This document shows, piece after piece, positions 50,244 to 59,118 of a DNA stretch of 64,000 nt (positions are counted from its first letter, which is position 1; every line of letters begins with the position of its first letter). The notes under the pieces were generated by a model. That model made no database searches. It saw nothing but the letters and a program-made list of their open reading frames with translations, and was not told the origin of the DNA. Source of the stretch: Bradyrhizobium iriomotense (GTDB lineage: Bacteria > Pseudomonadota > Alphaproteobacteria > Rhizobiales > Xanthobacteraceae). The position numbers and the translations under genes were made by a program. The stretch is from NCBI RefSeq assembly GCF_018130765.1, contig NZ_JAFCJZ010000009.1, positions 1 to 64,000 of the forward strand, given 5' to 3'.

Positions 50244-51418
50244 TGCAGACCCGCGATCCCAAGCGAAAGATTTTTCTGATCGCGACGGAGGAATCCGGCG
50301 ATCGGCTCGGCTCGGCCCTGATGAAGGTGCTGCGCCAGCGTCTCGGCGACGGCGTGCAATTCGTCGGCGTCGGCGGCCGCACCATGGCGCGCGAAGGGCT
50401 CGAGACGCTGTTTCCGATCGAGGAGCTGTCGATCGTCGGTTTCGCCGCAGTGGTGCAGCAATTGCCAAAAATCCTGCGGCTGATCCGCCAGACCGTCGAT
50501 GCCGTGATCGAGGCCGCGCCGGACGCGCTCGTCATCATCGACAGTCCCGACTTTACCCATCGCGTCGCCCGCCGCGTGCGCACCAAGAATCCTGCGATCC
50601 CGGTCGTCGACTACGTGTCGCCGCAGCTATGGGCCTGGCGGCCGGGACGGGCACGGACCATGCTCGGCTATGTCGATCATGTGCTCGGCCTGTTGCCGTT
50701 CGAGCCGGAGGAATACCGCAAGCTCGGCGGTCCGCCCTGCAGCTATGTCGGCCATCCCCTGATCGAGCAATTGTCCTCGTTGCGGCCGAATGTGGAGGAG
50801 CAGAAGCGCCGCAACAGTGATCCGCCGGTGCTGTTGGCGCTGCCCGGCAGCCGCCGCAGCGAGATCCGGCATCATCTCGACGTGTTTGGCGCAGCGCTCG
50901 GCCGGCTGCAGGCGGCGGGACACGCCTTCGAGCTGATGCTGCCGACCATGCCGCATCTCGAAGTCACCGTGCGCGAAGGCATTACGAGCTGGCCGGTCAA
51001 GCCGCAAATCGTGATCGGCGAGGCCGAGAAGCGCGCCGCGTTCCGCATCGCGCACGCCGCGCTGGCGAAATCAGGCACGGTGACGCTCGAGCTCGCGCTG
51101 TCAGGTATTCCGATGGTGACGGCCTATCGTGTCGGCGCGATCGAGGCCTTCATCCTCCGCCGCGCGATCCGCGTCTCCTCGGTGATCCTCGCCAATCTCG
51201 TGATCGGCGAGGATGTCATTCCGGAGTATCTGCAGGAGGACTGCACGCCGGAAAAGCTCGCGCTGGCGCTGTCGGAGGTGCTGACCGATACGCCGCTGCG
51301 CCAGCGGCAGGTCGAGGCCTTCGCCCGGCTCGATCAGATCATGTCGACCGGCAACAAGTCGCCGAGCGTGCTCGCCGCCGATGTCGTGCTGGCGACGATG
51401 CGGAAGACGCGGCGGTAG
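50240..51418 (+). CDS. lpxB: Lipid A disaccharide synthase
   Basis: Inner-membrane-associated GT19 glycosyltransferase that joins lipid X and UDP-2,3-diacylglucosamine; 392 residues. Typical segments: FLIATEESGDRLGSALMKVL, GVGGRTMAREGLETLFPIEE, SPQLWAWRPGRARTM, LLPFEPEEY, LALPGSRRSEI and the nucleotide site AKSGTVTLELALSGIPMV. It is the last gene of the envelope block. A palindromic repeat starts 11 bases after the stop. Confidence 0.96.
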   Translation: MMQTRDPKRKIFLIATEESGDRLGSALMKVLRQRLGDGVQFVGVGGRTMAREGLETLFPIEELSIVGFAAVVQQLPKILRLIRQTVDAVIEAAPDALVIIDSPDFTHRVARRVRTKNPAIPVVDYVSPQLWAWRPGRARTMLGYVDHVLGLLPFEPEEYRKLGGPPCSYVGHPLIEQLSSLRPNVEEQKRRNSDPPVLLALPGSRRSEIRHHLDVFGAALGRLQAAGHAFELMLPTMPHLEVTVREGITSWPVKPQIVIGEAEKRAAFRIAHAALAKSGTVTLELALSGIPMVTAYRVGAIEAFILRRAIRVSSVILANLVIGEDVIPEYLQEDCTPEKLALALSEVLTDTPLRQRQVEAFARLDQIMSTGNKSPSVLAADVVLATMRKTRR

Positions 51419-51428
51419 AGACGGTCCG

Positions 51429-51515
51429 GTAGGGTGGGCAAAGCGAAGCGTGCCCACCATTTTGTTTTTGGTCGAAGAGAGAGACGGTGGGCACGCTGCG
51501 CTTTGCCCACCCTAC
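51429..51515. repeat. Long palindromic repeat element after lpxB
   Basis: The left arm GTAGGGTGGGCAAAGCGAAG continuing to CGTGCCCACC (51429-51458) is mirrored by the right arm up to 51515 (GGTGGGCACGCTGCGCTTTG, then CCCACCCTAC), with one or two mismatches and about 27 bases of loop. It can form a very stable stem and may serve as terminator for lpxB and the leftward SDR gene. Its ends match those of the element at 59119-59229. Confidence 0.85.
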
Positions 51516-51524
51516 GGCACTGCC

Positions 51525-52292
51525 CTAGGCCAAGCCGCCGTCAACGCGAAAACACTGGCTGGTGATACGCTGGCTCTCGTCGGATGCCAGGAACAGCGCC
51601 ATCCGCGCGATGTCCTCAGGTGTCACCGCATCGGGAATGGCCTGGCGGGTACGAAACTCGGCGATGACCCGTTCGTCCGGATACCACAACCGGCGCTGGC
51701 GCTCGGTGATCACCATGCCCGGCGCGATCGCATTGACGCGGATGCGGTCGGGGCCGACGGACCGTGCCAGCGAGTTGGTGAAGCCGACGATGGCCGCCTT
51801 CGCAGCGGCATAGACCGGCAGCGCCGGCGCCCCGCGCATCCAGGCGATCGACGACATGTTGATGATCGAGCCGCCGCCGCGCGCCCGCATCTGCGGCACC
51901 ACGGATTGTGCGGCAAAGAAGACGTGCTTCAGGTTGACGCCGATCATCCAGTCGAACTCGGCGGGCGTCACCTCCGCGAGCCCCTGGCGCTGGTCATTGG
52001 CGGCGTTGTTGACGAGCACCGCGGCGTCACCGAGCGATCGATGCACTTCAGCCATCGCGCCGCGCAAGGTGTCGATGTCGAGGAGGTCGCAGGGCACGAA
52101 CAGCGGCGCGGCAGAGGAGATCTTCGACAATTCCTGAGCCAGCGCTTCGCCTGCTTGCGTATCGATGTCGAGGAACGCGACGCGGGCGCCTTGGCCTGCG
52201 AAGGCGCGCACGAAGGCGGCGCCGATGCCGCTGGCGCCACCGGTAATCAGCACCGCGCGGTCCGCGAGGCCGGCATAGCTCGTCTTTGTCAT
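51525..52292 (-). CDS. SDR dehydrogenase similar to D-xylose 1-dehydrogenase
   Basis: A 255-residue short-chain dehydrogenase/reductase. Cofactor motif TGGASGIG near residue 17-24, NNAAND (95-100), catalytic Ser147/148, Tyr161 and Lys165 in YAAAK. The pattern CDLLDIDTLRGAMAEV ... VLVNNAANDQRQGLAEVT and SIAWMRG recalls the Caulobacter NAD-dependent D-xylose dehydrogenase. With the sugar transporter operon it closes, it probably oxidises the imported sugar to a lactone. The ATG overlaps the stop of the ATPase gene (ATGA). Confidence 0.88.
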   Translation of the reverse strand: MTKTSYAGLADRAVLITGGASGIGAAFVRAFAGQGARVAFLDIDTQAGEALAQELSKISSAAPLFVPCDLLDIDTLRGAMAEVHRSLGDAAVLVNNAANDQRQGLAEVTPAEFDWMIGVNLKHVFFAAQSVVPQMRARGGGSIINMSSIAWMRGAPALPVYAAAKAAIVGFTNSLARSVGPDRIRVNAIAPGMVITERQRRLWYPDERVIAEFRTRQAIPDAVTPEDIARMALFLASDESQRITSQCFRVDGGLA

Positions 52293-53404
52293 GCGATCAG
52301 TCGCTCCGTCTCGGGGTCGAACAGGCAAAGGCGGCGGGTGTCGAGCGCAAAGGGGGCGGAGGTGCCCGGTGCGGGGCGGACGTCCGGTGAGATGCGCGCC
52401 TGTGCGGGCTCGCCGCCAAGCCGCAGCAGGACGATGGTCTCGGCCCCCGTGGGTTCGATCATCTCGACCGGCGCGGTGACGACAACCGGCGCGCAGGACG
52501 CGCCGGAGAACGCGCGGTCGCCTTCGGCGATGCATTCCGGCCTGATTCCAAGCACCACCTCGCGGCCGACATAGGATGCGGCGGCATCGTAGCCCTGCAA
52601 ATGCAGACGCACCTCGTCCGGTCGCCCGGCGCCGATCACGACCACCGGCCCGCGGCCATCCGCCTCGAGCCGTGCCGGCATCGTGTTCATCGGCGGTGAG
52701 CCCATGAAGCGGGCGACGAACAGATTGGCGGGATAGCGGTACACGGTGTCGGGGTCGGCGAACTGCTGCACCACGCCGCGATGCATCACGGCGATGCGGG
52801 TCGCCATCGTCATGGCCTCGATTTGGTCATGGGTGACGTAGACGATGGTGGCGCCGATACGCTGATGCAGGCGCTTGATCTCCATCCGCATCTCGACGCG
52901 CAGCTTGGCATCGAGATTGGAGAGCGGCTCGTCGAACAGGAAGAGCAGGGGATTGCGCACCAGCGCCCGGCCCATCGCCACGCGCTGGCGCTGGCCGCCG
53001 GACAGTTGCGACGGCTTGCGGCCGAGCAGCGGCTCGATCTGGAGCAGCCGGGCCACGTTCGCCAGCGCCTTCTCCTGCTCCGCCTTGGCAACGCGGCGGC
53101 ACTCCATGCCGAAGGTGATGTTCTGGCGCACGGTCATCGAGGGATAGAGCGCATAGGACTGGAACACCATGGCGATGTCGCGGTCCTTCGGGGGTACGTC
53201 GTTGACGATGCGCCCACCGATCTCGATCGTGCCGGCGCTGGGATGGTCGAGCCCGGCGACGATGTTGAGCAGCGTGGACTTGCCGCAGCCTGACGGCCCG
53301 ACCAGCACGGTGAACTCGCCGCTCTCGATGTCGAGATCGATGCCCTTCAGCACCTCCAGATTGGCGTAGCGCTTCGACAGCGCGCGAATGCTCAGTGCTG
53401 CCAT
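52289..53404 (-). CDS. Carbohydrate ABC transporter ATPase (MalK/UgpC-type)
   Basis: A 371-residue ATPase of a CUT1 sugar importer. Walker A GPSGCGKST (about 37-45), signature LSGGQRQRVAMGRAL, Walker B LFLFDEPLSNLD, H-loop VTHDQIEAMTM, followed by the C-terminal OB-fold regulatory domain (VVLGIRPECIAEGD). It lies 10 bases downstream of the second permease and overlaps the SDR gene. It should pair with the two permeases encoded just upstream. Confidence 0.95.
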   Translation of the reverse strand: MAALSIRALSKRYANLEVLKGIDLDIESGEFTVLVGPSGCGKSTLLNIVAGLDHPSAGTIEIGGRIVNDVPPKDRDIAMVFQSYALYPSMTVRQNITFGMECRRVAKAEQEKALANVARLLQIEPLLGRKPSQLSGGQRQRVAMGRALVRNPLLFLFDEPLSNLDAKLRVEMRMEIKRLHQRIGATIVYVTHDQIEAMTMATRIAVMHRGVVQQFADPDTVYRYPANLFVARFMGSPPMNTMPARLEADGRGPVVVIGAGRPDEVRLHLQGYDAAASYVGREVVLGIRPECIAEGDRAFSGASCAPVVVTAPVEMIEPTGAETIVLLRLGGEPAQARISPDVRPAPGTSAPFALDTRRLCLFDPETERLIA

Positions 53405-53414
53405 GATGGCCTCA

Positions 53415-54272
53415 TCATTTCACGGCCCCGGCGGTGAGGCCTCGCACGAAGTACCGGCCGCCGAGGAGATAGATCAACAGGGTGGGTAGCGCCGCGATGA
53501 TTACCGCAGCGCTCTGCACGCCATGCTGCGGGATATCCGCGATGGCGGCGGACAGCGCGATGAGGGCGGCCGTAACCGGTTGCTGCTGGCCGGTCGTGAA
53601 TGTCACGCCGTAGAGGAACTCGTTCCAGATGTGCGTGAACTGCCAGATCACGGTGACGATCAGGATGGGGGCCGAGAGCGGCAGGATGATCCGCCAGAAA
53701 ATCCGAAAGAACCCGGCGCCATCGATGCGCGCGGCCCTGATCAATTCATGTGGAATGGCGATGTAGTAGTTTCGGCAGAACAGCGTGGTGAAGGAGAGCC
53801 CCTGGATGGTGTGAATCAGCACGAGGCCTGTCAGCGTGTTGATGAGGCCGATGTCCCGCAGAACGATGGTCCAGGGAAGCAGGCGCATCTGCTGGGGCAG
53901 GAAGAGGCCGAGGGTCACGATGCCGTAGATCCAGTTGTCGCCGCGAAAACGCCAGAGCGACACGGCGTATCCGGCAATCGCGCCGAGCAGGGTCGAGATG
54001 ATCGTCGCCGGGATCGTGACGAGCGCGGAATTCAGCATGTAGGGCCGGATGCCGGCGCAGGTCTCGGCGACGCAGAAGCCGCTCCAGGCCCTCGCATAAT
54101 TGCTCCAGGCCCATTGTTGCGGCCAGCCGATCATCGAGGCCTGCGCGATCTCCTCGTTGGTCCGGAGCGAGTTCAGGACGACGACAACCAGCGGCGCGAG
54201 ATAGGCTGCGGCGATCAGCAAGACGCAGAGATAGATCAGAAACCGGCTCGGTGCGAAGGTTCGCTCACGCAT
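53415..54272 (-). CDS. Carbohydrate ABC transporter permease (MalG-type)
   Basis: A 285-residue inner-membrane permease with six predicted spans. The EAA loop that contacts the ATPase is visible (YYIAIPHELIRAARIDGAGF), and a periplasmic segment contains two cysteines (FCVAETCAG). The ATG at 54272 overlaps the end of the MalF-type permease by eight bases; the longer frame to 54311 would run inside that gene. It forms the transport channel with its partner. Confidence 0.92.
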   Translation of the reverse strand: MRERTFAPSRFLIYLCVLLIAAAYLAPLVVVVLNSLRTNEEIAQASMIGWPQQWAWSNYARAWSGFCVAETCAGIRPYMLNSALVTIPATIISTLLGAIAGYAVSLWRFRGDNWIYGIVTLGLFLPQQMRLLPWTIVLRDIGLINTLTGLVLIHTIQGLSFTTLFCRNYYIAIPHELIRAARIDGAGFFRIFWRIILPLSAPILIVTVIWQFTHIWNEFLYGVTFTTGQQQPVTAALIALSAAIADIPQHGVQSAAVIIAALPTLLIYLLGGRYFVRGLTAGAVK

Positions 54273-55188
54273 GGGTCGCCCGCCGTCGCTGGACATAGCG
54301 CCACGCCGCATAGGGCAGCAGCACCGCGAGAAGGATGAGCAGCATCAGCACGGCTGCCGCAGCGCCCCGGCCAAGCTGGCTGCGCTGGAACATGAGGTCG
54401 TAGACGACGAGGGCCGGCAGCTGGGTGGCGATCCCGGGCCCGCCATTGGTGAGGGCGCGGACGAGGTCGAAGGCCGAGATCGCGAACTGCAGCTGGACGA
54501 CGATGACGGTGATGGTGATCGGCCAAAGCGTCGGCAGGATGACGCGCCAGTAGGTCCGGATAGCTCCGGCGCCGTCGATCTGCGCGGCCTTGATGATGTC
54601 GGCGTCGACCGACCGAAGGCCGGCAAGGAAGAGCGCCATGGCGAAGCCTGAGGACTGCCAGATCGCGGCGATGACGATGGTCCAGATGGCCATGTCGCGG
54701 TCGACCAGCCAGTCGAACCGGAAGGAGGTCCAGCCGAGATCGTGGACGAGCTTCTGGATCCCGATGCCGGGATTGAGCAGCCAGCTCCAGACCGTGCCGG
54801 TGACGACGAACGACACCGCCAGCGGGTAGAGGAAGATGGATCGCAGCACATTCTCGCCGCGAATGCGCTGATCGAGCAGGATCGCGAGCATGAGGCCGGT
54901 GATCAGGCTCAGCAGCACGAAGGCGCTGCCAAACAGCAGCAGGTTGTCGAAGGCGATCTGCCAGTTCCGCGACGCCAGCACCGCATTGTAGTTGCGCATC
55001 CCCACCCAGCCCGTAACAGGGACAAGCGTGGAGGGCGTGAACGAAATCCAGATTGTCCAGAGCGAAAACGAGATGAGATGCGCCGCCGACAACAGCAGCG
55101 GCACCCAGATCATCAGGTATTCGGGCAACCGACCGACCGCGCCGGAGATTGCCGGCCGGCCCGTTGCTGGAGAGGCGATGTCGGTCAA
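54265..55188 (-). CDS. Carbohydrate ABC transporter permease (MalF-type)
   Basis: A 307-residue inner-membrane permease with six spans and the EAA loop ALFLAGLRSVDADIIKAAQI followed by DGAGAIRTYWRVILP. The most likely start is a TTG at 55188 whose bases overlap the stop of the binding-protein gene (TTGA); no ATG lies in a better position. A TTG start in a four-base overlap suggests coupled, reduced translation relative to the binding protein. Confidence 0.92.
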   Translation of the reverse strand: MTDIASPATGRPAISGAVGRLPEYLMIWVPLLLSAAHLISFSLWTIWISFTPSTLVPVTGWVGMRNYNAVLASRNWQIAFDNLLLFGSAFVLLSLITGLMLAILLDQRIRGENVLRSIFLYPLAVSFVVTGTVWSWLLNPGIGIQKLVHDLGWTSFRFDWLVDRDMAIWTIVIAAIWQSSGFAMALFLAGLRSVDADIIKAAQIDGAGAIRTYWRVILPTLWPITITVIVVQLQFAISAFDLVRALTNGGPGIATQLPALVVYDLMFQRSQLGRGAAAAVLMLLILLAVLLPYAAWRYVQRRRATHA

Positions 55189-56471
55189 CGCGCGCCCTCG
55201 ACGGCCTCGGCGAGGCGGGTGACCGCCTGCTCCGGCTTGATCGTCTTGTTCTTCACGTACTCGGTGAGCACGTCGATCATCGCGGCGGTCAGGCCGTTTT
55301 CCTGCGCCATGTTGTGGGCAAGGCTGAGGACGGCCTGATTGTTGGCGACAGCATCCTTGAGCGCGGCTGCCGTTCGCCGCTGACCATCCGACCAGCCTTC
55401 ACCGGAGAGGTCGACATCGGTGCGCACGGGGATCGATCCCGTGATCTGCGAATACATGGTCTGGATCGCCGGATCCATGACGAGCTGGGCCATCAGCGTC
55501 TGCCCGGCCTGCAGATCGGGCTCCTTGCGCTGCCAGAAGATGAAGGCATCGGCATTCAGTAGGAAGACCGGTTTGCCGTTGTCGCTGGGGCCCGGCACGA
55601 TGATGAAATCGTCGAACTTGAAACCGGCGTTGCGCAGCACGCCTTGCGCCCAGCCACCCTGGATCATCATGCCCATCTCGCCGTCGATGAAACGCTTCAA
55701 ATTGGTGGCATAGGGCTGGGCGCCGACATTGGGGTCCATCCACTCGGAGATCCTGCGCACCTGTACGAAGGCAGCCTTGATCTCGGGGCCCTCCAGGGCC
55801 TTCTTGTCGAGATTCATGATGGCTGCGCGGTATGCGGTGGGACTGATGCCGGCGAGCGAGGCCTCGAATTTCTGGCCGTCGTCGGGGCGGGTGCCGCCAT
55901 TGGCGATGGGATAGGTGATGCCGCCCGATTTCATCTTCTCGGCGAGATCGTTGAAGTCAGCCCAGGTGACGGGGGTCTTGTCGGCCTTGGCCTTGTCCAT
56001 CGCGCGTTTGGAGAGGAACAGCATGTTGGTGCTGTAGATCTGCAAGGGCAGCGCAATCCACTTGCCGCCAGGCTTGTGCAATTTTGCAAGATCCGGAGCG
56101 ACGACCTTTTCGTAACCAGCGGCCGCGACAATGGCGTCGAGATCGACGGTCGGGGCAATCTTCGACCAGGCTGCGATCTCGGGACCCTTGAGCTGCGAGC
56201 AGGCCGGCGGATCGCCGGCGATGATCTGGGCACGCAGCTTGTTCATCATCTCGGTGGTGAAGCCGGGGACGGGCGAGTGCTGCCAGACCCCGCCTTTCTC
56301 CTCGAATTTCTTGCCGAGCGCCGTGATCGCCGCTCCGTCACTGCCCGCGGACCATTGCGAGATCGCGGTCAGGCGCGGCTTGACCGCGCCTTGCGCGCGG
56401 GCAAATGCCGGCAGTGCAAGCGCGGCAACGGATCCAGCGAGCAGACGACGCCTTGTTGTTGTGATCGGCAT
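55185..56471 (-). CDS. Extracellular sugar-binding protein (family 1)
   Basis: A 428-residue binding protein of a CUT1 sugar importer. The N-terminus is a twin-arginine-type signal (TTTRRRLLAGSVAALALPAF, cleavage after ARA). Mature sequence shows the family pattern MMNKLRAQIIAGDPPACSQL, ADFNDLAEKMKSGGITYPIA and MGMMIQGGWAQGVL. GGGAGGAA lies upstream of the ATG. It is separated from the ROK regulator by 60 bases on the same strand and probably shares its transcript. Confidence 0.93.
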   Translation of the reverse strand: MPITTTRRRLLAGSVAALALPAFARAQGAVKPRLTAISQWSAGSDGAAITALGKKFEEKGGVWQHSPVPGFTTEMMNKLRAQIIAGDPPACSQLKGPEIAAWSKIAPTVDLDAIVAAAGYEKVVAPDLAKLHKPGGKWIALPLQIYSTNMLFLSKRAMDKAKADKTPVTWADFNDLAEKMKSGGITYPIANGGTRPDDGQKFEASLAGISPTAYRAAIMNLDKKALEGPEIKAAFVQVRRISEWMDPNVGAQPYATNLKRFIDGEMGMMIQGGWAQGVLRNAGFKFDDFIIVPGPSDNGKPVFLLNADAFIFWQRKEPDLQAGQTLMAQLVMDPAIQTMYSQITGSIPVRTDVDLSGEGWSDGQRRTAAALKDAVANNQAVLSLAHNMAQENGLTAAMIDVLTEYVKNKTIKPEQAVTRLAEAVEGAR

Positions 56472-56531
56472 GGCAAGTTCCTCCCGGTGTGAACTCTCGT
56501 GGCGCGTGCAGGCTGCGCGGCTCAGGGCATG

Positions 56532-57722
56532 TCAGGCAGCCTCCGTCGATGCGGCGGGCATGCCACCGCTTCTGGCGAGGCAGAAGGCGGCGAAGGCAAG
56601 CGCGGCCTGCGGATCATTGCCGGTCGAGGGCGGCACGAAGGCGAGGGATACTTGCGCCAATTTGCGACCGCCCAGCAGGCAGGCGTCGATCCCGTCGATC
56701 ACCGACTTACGGTCTTGCTCGGCGAGAAGCGACGGCCAGCCGCTGATCGCGACCCCGCCGCAAGGCTTCACGTTCAGCGTGTTGCCGATCGCAAGGCCGA
56801 GCCGGAACAGCCGCCGGCGCAACTCCTGGCGAATGCGCGACGAGAGCGGGATCGCGTTGACCCATTCGTGGCCGAGCTGAAGCAACTCGGTTTCGGAAAC
56901 GCCAAGAAGCTCGGCCAGGGCCGGCAGTGACGTGTAGGCCTCGACGCAGCCATGATGTCCGCAGCGGCAGCGCGGTCCATCCGGCCCGAACACCATGTGG
57001 CCGAGCTCGATCGGCTGCAGGGCATCAGTTTCGGCCGGATCATCCATCCAGGCGCCGGCGACGCCGTGGCTGACAAAGACGAACAGATGCGTGTCGCTGA
57101 AGGGATAATTCTCCGTGCGGCAGCGGTGAAAGGTGGCGTGCGCCACGACCGAATTGGTGAACTCGGCCGGCACGCCCGCAAACATCTCGCCGAGCATGTC
57201 ACGGATGCGCCCGACGTCGCAGGGGATGATCGGATTGCCCGACACGCTGAGCCGGCCGAGGCCGGGGATGGAGACGCCGATCTGCGCGAGGGTGATGCGG
57301 CGGCGGCGCGTCCAGTCGCGCAGCAATGTCATCGCCTCGCGGAACACACGGCCGACGGACTCGACGGTCGGCGTCTTCGGCAGCGGAACACGCTCGGCGT
57401 AGTGCAGCTCGCCCGACAGGCTGCCAACGCCGACGCTGAGCCGCTGGGCGCTCAGCTCGAAGGCGGCGAGCGCCACCGAGCCATCGAGTGCGACCAGCGC
57501 CGTGGGGCCTCCGACGTAAGGGGCAGGGCGCCGCACTTCCTCGATCAGGCCTTCCGTTTTCAGGTCAAACAGGATGCGCGACAGGCTCGCTTCCGACAGG
57601 CGCACGGCCTTGGCCAGCGGCGGCCGAAACGAGCCGCCCGACTGAAGCAGATGAGTCAAAATGGCAGCGCGCGTCTGCCGCCGACTTCTCGGCTGCTCCG
57701 GCATTTCCATCCCTGTCGTCAT
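56532..57722 (-). CDS. ROK-family transcription regulator
   Basis: A 396-residue repressor-type ROK protein at the head of the sugar operon. An N-terminal winged helix (LTHLLQSGGSFRPPLAKAVR LSEASLSRILFDLKTEGLIE) is followed by the sugar-kinase-like domain with the ROK zinc motif CRCGHHGCVEAY. It likely senses the transported sugar or its phosphate. Starts at 57722, 57710 and 57704 are all in frame; the last (MPEQPRSRRQ) has the best ribosome-binding site (AGGGATGG). An 8-bp inverted repeat covers the first of these starts, compatible with autorepression. Confidence 0.9.
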   Translation of the reverse strand: MTTGMEMPEQPRSRRQTRAAILTHLLQSGGSFRPPLAKAVRLSEASLSRILFDLKTEGLIEEVRRPAPYVGGPTALVALDGSVALAAFELSAQRLSVGVGSLSGELHYAERVPLPKTPTVESVGRVFREAMTLLRDWTRRRRITLAQIGVSIPGLGRLSVSGNPIIPCDVGRIRDMLGEMFAGVPAEFTNSVVAHATFHRCRTENYPFSDTHLFVFVSHGVAGAWMDDPAETDALQPIELGHMVFGPDGPRCRCGHHGCVEAYTSLPALAELLGVSETELLQLGHEWVNAIPLSSRIRQELRRRLFRLGLAIGNTLNVKPCGGVAISGWPSLLAEQDRKSVIDGIDACLLGGRKLAQVSLAFVPPSTGNDPQAALAFAAFCLARSGGMPAASTEAA

Positions 57723-57741
57723 TCTTACTTAGTGTAAGAAT
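57721..57741. promoter_or_regulatory. Perfect inverted repeat at ROK gene start, probable operator
   Basis: ATTCTTAC, five bases, GTAAGAAT: a perfect 8-bp inverted repeat lying on or just upstream of the ROK start codon, depending on which ATG is used. Its position suits an autoregulatory operator controlling the whole sugar operon. Confidence 0.55.
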
Positions 57742-57880
57742 TTGCGCGCGGACCGTTTCGACTGTCAAGCGTTTGCCGGCGTGATGCGCCGACTTGTTGT
57801 TGTGCGCGGCAGCAAGGTCGCGCACGCAACTGCACGCGAGATCGCCGATCCCGTCCTCGACTTGTGCGGGACGCGACACT

Positions 57881-58585
57881 TCACGACAGACGCGCGACGT
57901 CGACGATGATCCGTTTGCGGTTGTCCGGATCGACCAGGACAGGCAACACGACGCCCGCGGCGGTGCGGCTCTCGCGGCGGCTCGAGCTGCTGAATGACAT
58001 GCGCGTGACCGTCTCCCAGGCCGCTCCGCCGTTGGGGTCGTTCACCGTGACGGCGATGTCCCACGTCCCGCCGGGTGCGCTGCTCGGTTTCACCTCATGC
58101 GCGGTCAGCACCTTCGCCGTCGTCGGAACCAGGCCGAGCGCGGCGGCGCCGCCAGCCAGCGCAATCTCCGTCTGCTGCGGCGCAAGTCCATTGACCAGCG
58201 CCGGCGACGATGCGGCATGCTCCGCCTCGCGCCAGACGCGCGGAAACGGGCGTCGGCCGGACGCGTCGGCCTGGTGCTCGCTACGCAAATCTGCCGCCAG
58301 CTTTTCGGCGGCTTCGCGCCCGGCCGGCACCCGATCCCATTCGATCCTGAACCGCGTGGGATCAGCGAGGTCTACGGTGACGGGAAGCACCGCGCCGGGG
58401 CGCGGCCATTTCGCCTTGGGCACGTCATAGCCGCTATACCGCACGGCCGCCGCAGCGAGGCGTTCCGCGGTGACCACCCCGTCTATGTCGCATCTCGGAT
58501 AAAGCACCATCTCGCCAGCCACATCTGGGAACGGCGAGCAGGCCACGACCTGCAGCAATCCGTCGACCGGGTTCGTGATCCGCAT
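57881..58585 (-). CDS. Unrecognised 234-residue protein
   Basis: A 234-residue protein starting MRITNPVDGLLQVVACSPFP. It is soluble, proline- and charge-rich, without signal peptide or obvious membrane span. Conserved-looking segments are PRCDIDGVVTAERLAAAAVR and PVLVDPDNRKRIIVDVARL. I do not recognise a family. The frame extends to a TTG at 58627, but that would overlap a terminator-like stem, so the ATG at 58585 is preferred. Codon use is like that of real genes here. It is flanked by a ROK regulator and a GFA protein, neither of which suggests a role. Confidence 0.6.
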   Translation of the reverse strand: MRITNPVDGLLQVVACSPFPDVAGEMVLYPRCDIDGVVTAERLAAAAVRYSGYDVPKAKWPRPGAVLPVTVDLADPTRFRIEWDRVPAGREAAEKLAADLRSEHQADASGRRPFPRVWREAEHAASSPALVNGLAPQQTEIALAGGAAALGLVPTTAKVLTAHEVKPSSAPGGTWDIAVTVNDPNGGAAWETVTRMSFSSSSRRESRTAAGVVLPVLVDPDNRKRIIVDVARLS

Positions 58586-58629
58586 CGGCTTGTCCCACGC
58601 TTCGCTCGCTCTGTCGGACCCTGCCAAAC

Positions 58630-58661
58630 AAAAACGGCGCCATCGTGAGAGGGCACCGTTT
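58630..58661 (-). terminator. Intrinsic terminator after GFA gene
   Basis: Read leftward, AAACGGTGCCCTC and GATGGCGCCGTTT form a 13-bp stem with two imperfect pairs and a four-base loop, followed by TTG TTTGG. It lies 23 bases after the GFA stop and is nearly the same sequence as the gltA terminator at 59245-59276. Confidence 0.65.
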
Positions 58662-58684
58662 CCGACCGCTCGCTGTCTTGCGGA

Positions 58685-59092
58685 TCATGGGGCGGTCGGC
58701 GGCGTGCCTTCCGGCCATTCCGGCAACTCAGCCTTCGGGTCGTACCAGTTGGCGGCGTCCGATCGCCAGATGTGGACCTCGGGCCGTTCTGCGATTGGTG
58801 TGTCCAGGCAACCCATCCGCAGCAGGACGGTGCTCTTGCCGTCGCGCGCAGCAACGATGTGCGATCCGCATTGCGAGCAGAAATAGCGGGTCTTGCCGGG
58901 CGAGGATTCGAAGCCGCGCAGCAGCTCTTCGCCCTTGGTCCAGCGAAAGCGATCGCGAGGGACATTGGTGACGGTGGAGAAGGCGGAGCCGTGCGTCTTG
59001 CGGCAGGTCTGGCAATGGCAGTGGACGATCATGCTCGGGGTGGCGTCGACCTCGTAGGCAACGTTTCCGCAGAGACAGCTTCCGGTCAGCAT
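58685..59092 (-). CDS. GFA-family zinc protein
   Basis: A 135-residue protein of the glutathione-dependent formaldehyde-activating enzyme/CENP-V fold. Zinc-binding cysteines are in SCLCGNVAYEV, HCHCQTCRKTHGSAF and YFCSQCGSHI. Most bacterial members of this short type have no proven activity. I chose the ATG at 59092 (MLTGSCLCG), which is the usual family start with AAGGACA upstream; the longer frame runs through the palindromic repeat. It is likely monocistronic, with its own terminator. Confidence 0.88.
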   Translation of the reverse strand: MLTGSCLCGNVAYEVDATPSMIVHCHCQTCRKTHGSAFSTVTNVPRDRFRWTKGEELLRGFESSPGKTRYFCSQCGSHIVAARDGKSTVLLRMGCLDTPIAERPEVHIWRSDAANWYDPKAELPEWPEGTPPTAP

Positions 59093-59118
59093 CAGGGTGT
59101 CCTTTCCATTGGAGGCCG

